A stretch of 64,000 bases of DNA from CAYQMF01 sp964418595. Its GTDB lineage: Bacteria; Planctomycetota; UBA1135; UBA2386. The notes beneath the pieces are model-generated. The model had not been told where the DNA came from. It made no database searches and saw nothing but the letters and a program-made list of their open reading frames with translations. Positions 50,499 through 58,705 of this stretch are shown here, piece by piece; position 1 is the stretch's first letter; every line of letters starts with the position of its first letter. Where the stretch lies: assembly GCA_964418595.1 (NCBI GenBank), contig CAYQMF010000007.1, positions 1-64,000 on the forward strand, given 5' to 3'. Made by a program: the position numbers and the translations under genes.

Positions 50499-51557
50499 TC
50501 AGCCCGCGAACACGCCGTAGCTGTGCGCGAGGCTCGGTGCGTCGCCGAGCGCGAACACCGAGTGCCAGGCGCACACCCCGGGCGTGGGCGACGGGAGCAG
50601 GAGGACGTCGCCGGGCTCGAGCACCGAGAGCCAGCCGGCGTCGGCGAGGCGTGCCGTGAAGCTCGGGTCGGCGTTGAGCAGCTCGTACAGCGCCGTGTGG
50701 TCGTCTCGGCTCAATGCCTCGCGCGCGGCAGCCTCCGTGACAGGCAGATCGGCTTGCCGGCCGCTGGACGCGTGCGCCGCGATCTGGCGAGCGAGGTCTG
50801 CTTCGGGCAAGGCCAGCCACGCCGTGGCGCCGGCCATCTGGGCGTAGACCACGCCGCGCTGGGTCGGGTCGGCGTCGTGGTGGAAGACGGCGCCGCCGCC
50901 CGGCGCGTTGGAGTACACGATCCGCTCCGACAAGCGGGCCGGCGCCTCGAGCAGCGAGCCGAGCATCTCGAGCAGGGTCTCGTCGCGCGCGAGGAGGAGC
51001 CCCTCCGGAAAGACCGCTTCCGCCAGGCGATCGGACCAGCGCTGGCCGTCGACGTTGCCGTGCCAGTCGTGCAGTTGCTCGGCCCCGCAGGAGAAGCGGA
51101 CGCGCAGCGATTCGTCGCCGTCATCGTGGGCGATCCAGGCGAGCTTGGCCCAGATGTCCCGCCCGCCCCGCGCGCGCTTGCCGTCGGTCAGGCCGGAGAC
51201 GAAGACCTTCTCGATCTCGCGCGGCTCGAGGAGGTCGACGCTCGAACCCTCCGGGCGGAACTCGGCGTGTTCCTCGAGGATGGCGAGGATCGCGTCGAGG
51301 AAGCGGCCGCCATCACGGCAGTAGCCGAACAAGGCGAGGCTTTCCTCGATCCAGGGCCGCGCGACGGGGAGCGAGGCCGTGAGATGTTCCGGGAGCGCGA
51401 TCGGCTCGCCGCGCTGCCACGCGGCCGCGAGGTCGGCATCGGGGAGCGTGACCGCGACGTCGCTCGCCGGCGTCAGGAACCCGTGCTCGACCCCGCGCCG
51501 CCGCATCGGCCGGCTGCCGGCAGGGGCTCGAGCGGAGGGAGGGAGCAGGCGCCACAC
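50499..51557 (-). CDS. Cupin/JmjC-like (2OG-Fe(II) oxygenase-type) protein
   Basis: 352 residues (a start at 51506, MRRRGVEHGFLTP, is equally possible). No exact family named. A likely iron triad is seen: H-x-D in GGAVFHHDADPTQRG and a distal His in PSPTPGVCAWHSVFALG, preceded by a G-D-V-L-L-L-P-S strand, the arrangement of JmjC or cupin_8 oxygenases. Upstream, a helical part (about 20-150) has no motif. It sits 32 bp upstream of the cytochrome gene on the same strand. Possible protein or small-molecule hydroxylase; the substrate is unknown. Confidence 0.55.
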   Translation of the reverse strand: MWRLLPPSARAPAGSRPMRRRGVEHGFLTPASDVAVTLPDADLAAAWQRGEPIALPEHLTASLPVARPWIEESLALFGYCRDGGRFLDAILAILEEHAEFRPEGSSVDLLEPREIEKVFVSGLTDGKRARGGRDIWAKLAWIAHDDGDESLRVRFSCGAEQLHDWHGNVDGQRWSDRLAEAVFPEGLLLARDETLLEMLGSLLEAPARLSERIVYSNAPGGGAVFHHDADPTQRGVVYAQMAGATAWLALPEADLARQIAAHASSGRQADLPVTEAAAREALSRDDHTALYELLNADPSFTARLADAGWLSVLEPGDVLLLPSPTPGVCAWHSVFALGDAPSLAHSYGVFAG

Positions 51558-51609
51558 GCACGCACGATGGCGCCGCGCGGGCCGGAGTCAATGACCCCGT
51601 CCCCACGCG

Positions 51610-52878
51610 CTACTCGTGCCGCAGGGCCTCGACCGGATCCATGTTGGCCGCCCGCCAGGCCGGGTAGAGCCCGAACACGATCCCGACGATGGCCGAGATC
51701 CCGAACGCCATCAGCACGTGCTCGGGCTTCGTCACCGTGATGCGGCTCGGATCGATGAGCCGGACGAAGAGAGGGCTGGTGACGCCGAGCGCGACGCCCA
51801 GCAGGCCGCCCGTGCCCGACAGCACGATCGTCTCGACGAGGAACTGCGAGATGATGTTCTTCTTCTTGGCGCCCAGCGCGCGGCGGATGCCGATCTCGCG
51901 CGTGCGCTCCGTCACCGTCGCCAGCATCACGTTCATGATGCCGATGCCGCCGACCAGCAGCGAGATGCTGGCGATGGCACCGAGCACGAGGTTGAAGATG
52001 CGCTTCGTCTCCTCGGCCTGCATGAGCAGGCGCAGCGGAACGATCACCTCGTAGTCCTTCTCCGGGTGCGTCTGCCGGAGCATGTCCTCGACGACGCGCG
52101 CGGTGTCGAGCACCTCGGCTTCGCTGCGGACGCGGGCCTTGATCTCGTGCAGTTCGATGCCGGTGCGCTCGAACGAGCCGCCGGTCATCTTGGTCTGGAT
52201 GTCGCCGAACCAGGCGCGCGACGTGCTGATCGGCACGAAGATGCACTGGTCGAGCGTGGGGCCGCGGGCGTTGGAGAGGCCCTGGTACTCGAGCACGCCG
52301 ACGACCTCGAAGCGGTCGCTGCCGGCGAGGAGCGTCTTGCCGAGCGGCTGCTCCAGGGGGAAGAGGGCACGCGCGGCGAGCGCGCCCAGGACGGCGACGT
52401 TCGACTGCCGCACCTCGTCGACCGCGGTGAGCCAGCGTCCCTCCGACACGCGCAGCGCGGACACCTCCGCGAACAGCGGCAGGGTGCCGAGCATGTCGGT
52501 GGGATACCAGTTGGCGCCGTTGCGCGCCTCGCGGCGCGTCTCGCGCACCGGGATGACCATCTCGAGGCTCGGCAGCGTGTCGCGGATGCGGTCGGCGTCG
52601 CGGTACTTGAGGCCGTAGAACTTGGCCGACCACATGCTGCCGCCGCTGGTGTCCTGCTCGGATTCCGGCGGCTTCTGGGTGCGGACGATGATGTTCGTGG
52701 AGCCCAGCGCCTTGATCTGTTGTTGCGCCTCGTAGCTGGCGCCTTCGCCGATCGCGAGCATCGCGATCACCGAGAACACGCCGAACAGCATGCCCAGCAT
52801 GGTGAGCGCCGCACGGAGCTTGTGCAGCATCAGGCTCTTGATGCCGAGCCGGAAGGTGCGTGCGGCTTCGAGGATCAT
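51610..52878 (-). CDS. ABC transporter permease, MacB-type
   Basis: 422 residues. Topology is FtsX/MacB: an N-terminal transmembrane helix (LRAALTMLGMLFGVFSVIAM), a periplasmic domain of about 200 residues, then three helices at the C-terminus containing the mechanotransmission motif GGIGIMNVMLATVTERTREI-GIRRALGA. The ATG overlaps the ATPase stop (ATGA). It lacks the fused N-terminal ATPase domain of E. coli MacB, which here is the separate neighbouring gene. Part of the OMF-adaptor-ATPase-permease operon. Confidence 0.93.
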   Translation of the reverse strand: MILEAARTFRLGIKSLMLHKLRAALTMLGMLFGVFSVIAMLAIGEGASYEAQQQIKALGSTNIIVRTQKPPESEQDTSGGSMWSAKFYGLKYRDADRIRDTLPSLEMVIPVRETRREARNGANWYPTDMLGTLPLFAEVSALRVSEGRWLTAVDEVRQSNVAVLGALAARALFPLEQPLGKTLLAGSDRFEVVGVLEYQGLSNARGPTLDQCIFVPISTSRAWFGDIQTKMTGGSFERTGIELHEIKARVRSEAEVLDTARVVEDMLRQTHPEKDYEVIVPLRLLMQAEETKRIFNLVLGAIASISLLVGGIGIMNVMLATVTERTREIGIRRALGAKKKNIISQFLVETIVLSGTGGLLGVALGVTSPLFVRLIDPSRITVTKPEHVLMAFGISAIVGIVFGLYPAWRAANMDPVEALRHE

Positions 52879-53582
52879 CGCCGGTTGTGCTCCACGCTCT
52901 CGACGCGCCCGTCCTTGAGCCACACGACCTTCTCGGCGCGCTCCGCCACCTTGGGGTTGTGAGTGACGATCACGACCGTGACACCCTCGCGGTGCAGGTC
53001 GTCGATGAGGTGCAGGATCTCGTCCTCGGTCTTGCTGTCGAGGTTGCCGGTCGCCTCGTCGGCCAGCAGGAAGAGCGGGTCGTTCATGAGCGCCCGCGCG
53101 ATGGCGACACGCTGCTGCTGCCCACCGGAGAGCTCGAGCGGGCGGTGCGAGAGGCGGCCCTGCAGACCGACGCGCTCGGCCAGTTCCTGCGCCTTGGCGC
53201 GCGACTCGGCGCCGACTCGCCCCTGGTAGAAGAGCGGCACCTCCAGGTTCTCGAGGACCGTCAACTGCGGGATGAGGTTGAACGACTGGAAGATGAAGCC
53301 GATGCGCTGGCCGCGCACTTCGGACAGGCGGCTGTCATCGAGTTCGGAGACATCCTCGCCGCCGACCAGGTACTGCCCCGCGGTGGGGCGGTCGAGGCAA
53401 CCGAGCAGATTGAGGAGCGTGCTCTTGCCGGAGCCGCTGCGACCCATGATCGCGATGTACTCGCCCGCCAGGATCTTGAGGTCGACGCCGTCCAGCGCGC
53501 GGACGACGTTGTTCCCCATCCGGTAGTGGCGTTGCACGCCGATCAGCTCGGCGATGGTCGCCCTGGCGGTGCCGACGCTCAC
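52875..53582 (-). CDS. ABC transporter ATPase, MacB/LolD-type
   Basis: 235 residues with Walker A GRSGSGKST, signature LSGGQQQRVAIARAL, Walker B PLFLLADEAT, D-loop GNLDS and switch His in VIVTHNPK. The GTG start overlaps the adaptor gene stop (GTGA). It powers the adjacent MacB-type permease by mechanotransmission. Normal length for the LolD/MacB group. Confidence 0.95.
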   Translation of the reverse strand: MSVGTARATIAELIGVQRHYRMGNNVVRALDGVDLKILAGEYIAIMGRSGSGKSTLLNLLGCLDRPTAGQYLVGGEDVSELDDSRLSEVRGQRIGFIFQSFNLIPQLTVLENLEVPLFYQGRVGAESRAKAQELAERVGLQGRLSHRPLELSGGQQQRVAIARALMNDPLFLLADEATGNLDSKTEDEILHLIDDLHREGVTVVIVTHNPKVAERAEKVVWLKDGRVESVEHNRR

Positions 53583-55507
53583 TTGTTGCCCCGGTCGCCG
53601 CCCTCGCTGGGCGCGCCGCCGCGCTCGCGCCCGCCGCGACCGGTGTCCCCGCGACCGCCATCCCCGCGTCCGCCTTCGCTGCCGCCGCCCTCGCCGCGTC
53701 GCCCGCGACCGCCCCGCATCCCCGACATCATGGCCTCCGACTTGGCCTTCAGCTCCGGGTCGGCCTCGACCGCGGCGCGGATCTCCTCGTTGGTCATGAG
53801 CGCCATGCGATCCGCCTCGAGGATGGCGGCGAACTCCGGGTGCTTCTGCAGGAGCAACTCGCGGAACTCGGTGAAGCGCGCCATTCCGGCGCTGCCGCGG
53901 CGACCCTCGCCGGTGCGTGCGTCACCGTTGTTGGCGGTGGGATTGGCACCGGTGTCCGCGGGAGCCGGGGCCGCAGGAGCAGGAACGGGGTCGGTGGGCT
54001 GGGCGAACTCCGGCGCGACCGCGCCGCCGGGGGGCGCCAGATAGACGCGGTCGCCGTTGGCGAGGCCGGATTTGACGATCACGTAGCTGTAGTCGTGCAC
54101 GCCCAGCTCGATCCGGCGTGCCTCCGGGCCCTTGGCCGTGGCGACCCACACGTAGCTCACCGCCAGTTGCCGCTGCACCGCCTGCACCGGCACGTACACG
54201 ACGTCTTCGTGCTCCGAGATGATGATCTCGCAGCTCGCCGACATGTTGGGCTTGAGGAACTCCTGGTTGTTGCCGTCGAGGGCGACGACGGTCTTGTAGA
54301 GCTTGGCCGTGGGGTTGCTGAAGCGCTGGCTCGAGTCCGCCAGCGACGAAACGCTGGCCACGCGCCCAGTGAAGGAGCGGTCGGGGAACGCGTCGATCCG
54401 GACCAGCGCCGGCTGGCCCACCGCCACCTTGTCGACCATCGCCTCGTGTACGGACAGGTTGGCGATCATGCGCGTGATGTCGGGCAGGATGATCAGCGCC
54501 TGGCGCTGGCGGACCTGCGCGCCTTCTTCGACGACCTCGCGCCGGCGCATGCCGTCGCCCTCGAATGCGTAGACCACGAGACCCGGCGTGGGCGCGATGA
54601 TCACCGCATTCTTGAGCTGCAGCTCGAGGTTGTCGAAGCGCTCTTTCGCCAGCTTGTACTCGGCGTCGCGGCTCTCGACCTCCGCGCGCGCCTGCGCCAG
54701 CTTGGCCTCGCCTTGCGCCTCGACCCGCTCGAGGGCGAGCTTGGCCTCCGTCACCTTCTGTTCGACCTGCAGCTTCTTGATCTCGAGGTCGTAGTGCTCG
54801 AGCAAGACGCGCTGGTTGACCGCGCGGTCGACCTGGTACTTCTTTCGGTCGGCGTCGAGCTGGTCCCGCTCCAGTTCGTTCTTGGTGATGAAGTCCTTGG
54901 TCCGCAGCCGCTCGCTCCACGCGAGCCGGTCTTCTGCGAGCTTCTGCTCCTGCCGCGCCAGCCGGATGTTGTCGTCGGCGTCCTTGCGTTGCTGCTCCTG
55001 CTCGCCCATCTCGCGCGTCCCGTCCGCGCTGTCCCGCCCGTAGAACTTCTCCTGGTTCATCTCGGCGATCTTGAGCTCGTTGTGCGCGGCCAGCATCTCG
55101 GCCTGGTTCTGCTTCTCCTGGATCTCGAGCCCCTTCTCGGCGCTGACCTTGGCGGCGAGGGCGCGCGCGACGGAGATCTCCTGGGTGGCCTTCTTCTCGA
55201 CCACTTGCGAAGCGTCGAGCTCGACGAGGCGCTCACCCTTCTGGACGCGCGAGCCTTCTTTGACGAGCGAGATGACGGTGTTCTGGCCCTCCATCTCGGA
55301 ACGGACCCGGGTTTCGACCGCGGCGGCGAGCTCGGCGTTCTCCTTGATCGAGATGCGGAGCTTGCCGCGCTTGACCTCGAAGAGGTCAGCGCCGCTGTTC
55401 GTGGTGGCCTTGGTCTCGGTGCTGCAGCTTGCCAAGGCCGCGGTGAGCGTGAGCAGGAGGCTCGTGCCTGCGACGCGGAGGGACGGCGTATGGGTGCGGT
55501 CGATCAT
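53579..55507 (-). CDS. Periplasmic adaptor (MacA/HlyD-type) lipoprotein with Arg/Gly-rich tail
   Basis: 642 residues. Lipobox (LTAALASC). Membrane-fusion architecture: beta-barrel/lipoyl strands (VISLVKEGSRVQKGERLVEL near 80), a long coiled-coil hairpin (about 115-300), the second lipoyl half (AVIIAPTPGLVVYAF) and the membrane-proximal domain (VYVPVQAVQRQ). The coiled coil is longer than in common MacA. The C-terminus carries about 100 extra residues: a helical part (EFRELLLQKHPEFAAILEAD) and an R-G-G/G-E-G-G low-complexity tail, unusual for adaptors. Coupled by ATGA to the OMF gene and by GTGA to the ATPase gene. Confidence 0.9.
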   Translation of the reverse strand: MIDRTHTPSLRVAGTSLLLTLTAALASCSTETKATTNSGADLFEVKRGKLRISIKENAELAAAVETRVRSEMEGQNTVISLVKEGSRVQKGERLVELDASQVVEKKATQEISVARALAAKVSAEKGLEIQEKQNQAEMLAAHNELKIAEMNQEKFYGRDSADGTREMGEQEQQRKDADDNIRLARQEQKLAEDRLAWSERLRTKDFITKNELERDQLDADRKKYQVDRAVNQRVLLEHYDLEIKKLQVEQKVTEAKLALERVEAQGEAKLAQARAEVESRDAEYKLAKERFDNLELQLKNAVIIAPTPGLVVYAFEGDGMRRREVVEEGAQVRQRQALIILPDITRMIANLSVHEAMVDKVAVGQPALVRIDAFPDRSFTGRVASVSSLADSSQRFSNPTAKLYKTVVALDGNNQEFLKPNMSASCEIIISEHEDVVYVPVQAVQRQLAVSYVWVATAKGPEARRIELGVHDYSYVIVKSGLANGDRVYLAPPGGAVAPEFAQPTDPVPAPAAPAPADTGANPTANNGDARTGEGRRGSAGMARFTEFRELLLQKHPEFAAILEADRMALMTNEEIRAAVEADPELKAKSEAMMSGMRGGRGRRGEGGGSEGGRGDGGRGDTGRGGRERGGAPSEGGDRGNK

Positions 55508-57225
55508 GGCGGCGTCACGGGCTTGGTCGCGGCATCCGCGGGGGCGGCGGCGAGTTTCGGCATCGGCAGGGTCTGGTCGAAGCGGAGCCCCATCGGCTCG
55601 AGCACGAGGGAGTCCAGCGTCACCATGAGCTGGAGGCGTGCGATAGCGTAGTCGACGCGGGCGCTCATCTGGGCGAGCTGGGCGCCGAGCAGGGACTCCT
55701 GCGCGTCGAGCACGTCCAGCGTGGTCACGTTGCGATCGCCGGCGGCGAAGAAGTCGCGCGTGCTCTCGACCCGCTGCTCCGCGAGGCGGAGCGCATTGGT
55801 CTGGATCTCGTAGCTGGTCACCGTGCGGCGCAGCGTGCGCAATGCCTCGCGTACGTCGCGCTTGATCTCGTCCTCGAACTGCTCGCGGGCGCGGATGAAG
55901 ACATCCAGGCTGATCAGCGCAGAGCGGTAGGCGTTGCGCTCGGCGAGCTTGTCGAGGGCCAGCTCCAGGTCGAAGCCGGCGCGCCAGGAGATCCGCGACC
56001 AGTCGAAGTCGAGTGACGAGTTGGTCTGCGTGGGCACGTTGATCGCGCCGGAGAAGTCGAATTGGCTGCGGAACGCATCCTCCGCGACGAGCACGCGGCG
56101 CGCGGCGTCTTCGACCTCGTCGCGCGTGTTGCGGTAGTCGAGCCGGCGGCTGAACGCGATCGCGACTGCCTCCGCTTCCTCGAGGGTCACGCTCTCGATG
56201 GGCATCGCCGCGAGCTTCTGCAGTTCGGCTACGTCGACGACGGCCCGTGCGTCGGTGGGCAGCCCCAGCGTGATCAGGAACCGATCCACGGCGGACTCCA
56301 GGCGGGCGCGAGCATCGATGAGCCGGTTCTCGGCGCTCAGCTCGTTCTGGCGCGCGCGGCCCACTTCGATCGACGTGTTGCGTCCCGCCTCGACCATCGC
56401 CTCGATGCGCTGGCGTGACAGGGTCAGGCTGTCGCGGTTGGCGACCTCGGCGTCCAGGTTCTGGGTCAGCTCGAGCAGGCCGTAGTAGTCGGAGACGATC
56501 CGCACCGCGAAGGTCGTCCGGAAGCGCTCGAAGTCGCGTACCTGGTAGATCACGTCGCGCTCCGACTGCGTGAGCGGCTCGCGGATGACGCGCGGGCTCA
56601 TGCCGCGCAGGAGCGGCTGGCTTAGGGTGAGGCCGAGCACCGAGGAGGCGTCGAAACCGCCGCCGTTGACCAGCGAGCGCAGGAATTGGTTGGCGAAGCT
56701 CGCCACGATGCGCGGCCCGGCGAGGGTGTTCTGCGAGGCGCGGAGGTCGTCGCTCAGGGTGAGGTTGGCGCTGCCATCCCCGACGCCGTTCACCGCCGCG
56801 CCGCCGCCGCCGCCGAAGCGCCACTCGAAGTCGTGCATCGTGCGCGTGAGGTTCAACGCGACCGAGTACAGGCTCTCCCGCTGGCGCTGGAAGTCGCGGC
56901 TGTTCTCGGCGGCGGCGTCCAGGCTCTCGACCAGCCGGAGGTCGAGCGGCTTCGCTACCGCATCGGCTGCCTCGAGGCGCCGGCGCAGCGTCTCGTGGGG
57001 TCGGTCGACCGTCATGACCTTCGTGTTGCCGGTGACTTGGGCGGACGCCTGTTCGAGGATGCCGTAGACCTGTCGGTCGGCGGCTGCGACCTCGTTCTCC
57101 GGCGCCCGGCACCCGGAGAGGGCGAGCGTCGCGACGGCGACCGACGCGGTCGTGAGCGCGACGACCGAGGGTGCGGCCGACCCATGGGATACGGCGATCC
57201 GGCGGCTGGTGTAGGTGCGGGGCAA
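55504..57225 (-). CDS. TolC-type outer-membrane factor
   Basis: About 573 residues; TTG at 57223-57225 is the best start, giving a signal with lipobox (LALSGC). No strong ribosome-binding site, so the start is tentative. Two repeats of the outer-membrane efflux (OEP) domain are visible as long amphipathic helices (VRIVSDYYGLLELTQNLDAE, TVTSYEIQTNALRLAEQRVE) and turn motifs (GLPTDARAVVD). A poly-Gly stretch occurs near residue 130. First gene of the efflux operon; it forms the exit duct for the adaptor-permease complex. The transported substance is unknown (macrolide, peptide or lipid). Confidence 0.85.
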   Translation of the reverse strand: MPRTYTSRRIAVSHGSAAPSVVALTTASVAVATLALSGCRAPENEVAAADRQVYGILEQASAQVTGNTKVMTVDRPHETLRRRLEAADAVAKPLDLRLVESLDAAAENSRDFQRQRESLYSVALNLTRTMHDFEWRFGGGGGAAVNGVGDGSANLTLSDDLRASQNTLAGPRIVASFANQFLRSLVNGGGFDASSVLGLTLSQPLLRGMSPRVIREPLTQSERDVIYQVRDFERFRTTFAVRIVSDYYGLLELTQNLDAEVANRDSLTLSRQRIEAMVEAGRNTSIEVGRARQNELSAENRLIDARARLESAVDRFLITLGLPTDARAVVDVAELQKLAAMPIESVTLEEAEAVAIAFSRRLDYRNTRDEVEDAARRVLVAEDAFRSQFDFSGAINVPTQTNSSLDFDWSRISWRAGFDLELALDKLAERNAYRSALISLDVFIRAREQFEDEIKRDVREALRTLRRTVTSYEIQTNALRLAEQRVESTRDFFAAGDRNVTTLDVLDAQESLLGAQLAQMSARVDYAIARLQLMVTLDSLVLEPMGLRFDQTLPMPKLAAAPADAATKPVTPP

Positions 57226-57384
57226 GCGAGGGCGGAGAGGACAGAACCTGAATCGAGCCGAGTTGTTACGTTCCAGGGGGGGGAGGCACCAGCTTTTCTT
57301 CCGGGCGGGCTGCCGACCCACCCGTGGGATTCGCCGCGGTCGCGCTTTACCCGACCCCCGTTCCCCGGCAACGTGCGACCCCGC

Positions 57385-58698
57385 ATGAAACAGCGCACGG
57401 TTGGTCTCCTCATCCTGTTTGCCAACGGCCTGCTCGCTCCGCCGGTGCACGCACAGGACGGACACGATCACCCGCCGCCCCAGGGCGCGACGGAGGCCGC
57501 GATCGCGGGCCGCGGCGAGTTCCGTCTGCTGGATGTCTCCCTGGACCTCCTGACGGCGGTCGGCACGTCGACGGAGCGAGGCGCGGCGTTGCGCGCGCTC
57601 CAGGGCGGCGGGCACGACCCGCGGGAGCGTGGCTTCACGCTCCAGAATGTCGAGCTGTCGCTGGCCGGGGCCGTGGATCCGTACTTCACGGCGGAGGCTC
57701 ATCTCATCACCTTCCTCGATCCGGAGGACGGGGAGACCGTTCTGGAACTGGAAGAGGCGTTCCTCACTTCGCAGTGCCTGCCGTACGGACTCGAACTCGA
57801 GGTCGGCAGCTTCTTCACGGAGTTCGGCCGCATCAACCCGACGCATCCGCATGCCTGGGCCTGGCAGGATCAGCCGGTCGTCGCCACCCGGATCTTCGGC
57901 GCCGACGGGATGCGTGGACCAGGGCTGCGCGTGGGGTGGCAACTGCCGACGCCCCACTTCACGGAGCTGCACTTCGGCGTGCAGAACGCGAGGGGTGAGG
58001 GCATGCCGAGCTTCCTGGCGAACGAGGATGTCTACCGCGACCGGCCGGTCGGCGGTCGCCAGTCGGTGGAACAGGAAACGGCGGCGCTCGACAGCCTGGT
58101 GTACCTGCTGCGGGCACACTCCGCGATCGATCTCACGGCGGAGCACCGCGTCAGCTTCGGCGCGTCGGGCCTGTTCGGTCCCAACGCGACGGGTCAGCAG
58201 GGGGAGACCTTGGTGTACGGGCTCGACATCGGCTACCGGTGGCGGCAGGCCGGCAAGGCAGAGGAGCCTCGCTCGTCCCTTCGCATCGACGGCGAGTGGA
58301 TCGTCCGACGCTTCGACGCGGAGCGGCAGGTGGACGTCAACGATCCGGCCAATCCGGGTGACGACGTCGCGATCCCCGCGGCTTCGCTCGACGACCAGGG
58401 CGCGTATCTGCAGGCGCTGTACGCGTTCCGCGGTCCCTGGGCCGTGGGCCTGCGCGGCGACTGGGTGACGGGCTCGGGCGCGAGCTACGACACGAACAGC
58501 AACACGCTGGCGCGACGGAGCGATCCGTTCCGCGCCGATCGGTTCCGCGCGTCACCGCTGCTCGTGTACCAGGCCAACGAGTTCGCGCGCGTGCGTCTGC
58601 AGTACAACTACGACGACTCGGACGCCTTGCGCGACGCCGCACACTCCGTGTGGCTGGGCTTCGAAGTCGCGATCGGCAAGCACTCGGCGCACGACTGA
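57385..58698 (+). CDS. Porin-like outer-membrane protein
   Basis: 437 residues. Signal peptide (LLILFANGLLAPPVHAQ), then H-D-H-P-P-P near the mature N-terminus. Beta-barrel alternation throughout (FTLQNVELSLAGAVDPYFTA, LELEVGSFFTEFGRINPTHP, ARVRLQYNYDDSDALRDAAH). F-F-T-E-F-G-R-I-N-P and V-W-L-G-F-E-V-A-I-G fit a zinc/phosphate-type porin fold, but no exact family is certain. Divergent from the efflux operon; a role in uptake is plausible. Confidence 0.7.
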   Translation: MKQRTVGLLILFANGLLAPPVHAQDGHDHPPPQGATEAAIAGRGEFRLLDVSLDLLTAVGTSTERGAALRALQGGGHDPRERGFTLQNVELSLAGAVDPYFTAEAHLITFLDPEDGETVLELEEAFLTSQCLPYGLELEVGSFFTEFGRINPTHPHAWAWQDQPVVATRIFGADGMRGPGLRVGWQLPTPHFTELHFGVQNARGEGMPSFLANEDVYRDRPVGGRQSVEQETAALDSLVYLLRAHSAIDLTAEHRVSFGASGLFGPNATGQQGETLVYGLDIGYRWRQAGKAEEPRSSLRIDGEWIVRRFDAERQVDVNDPANPGDDVAIPAASLDDQGAYLQALYAFRGPWAVGLRGDWVTGSGASYDTNSNTLARRSDPFRADRFRASPLLVYQANEFARVRLQYNYDDSDALRDAAHSVWLGFEVAIGKHSAHD

Positions 58699-58705
58699 AG
58701 CCGCG

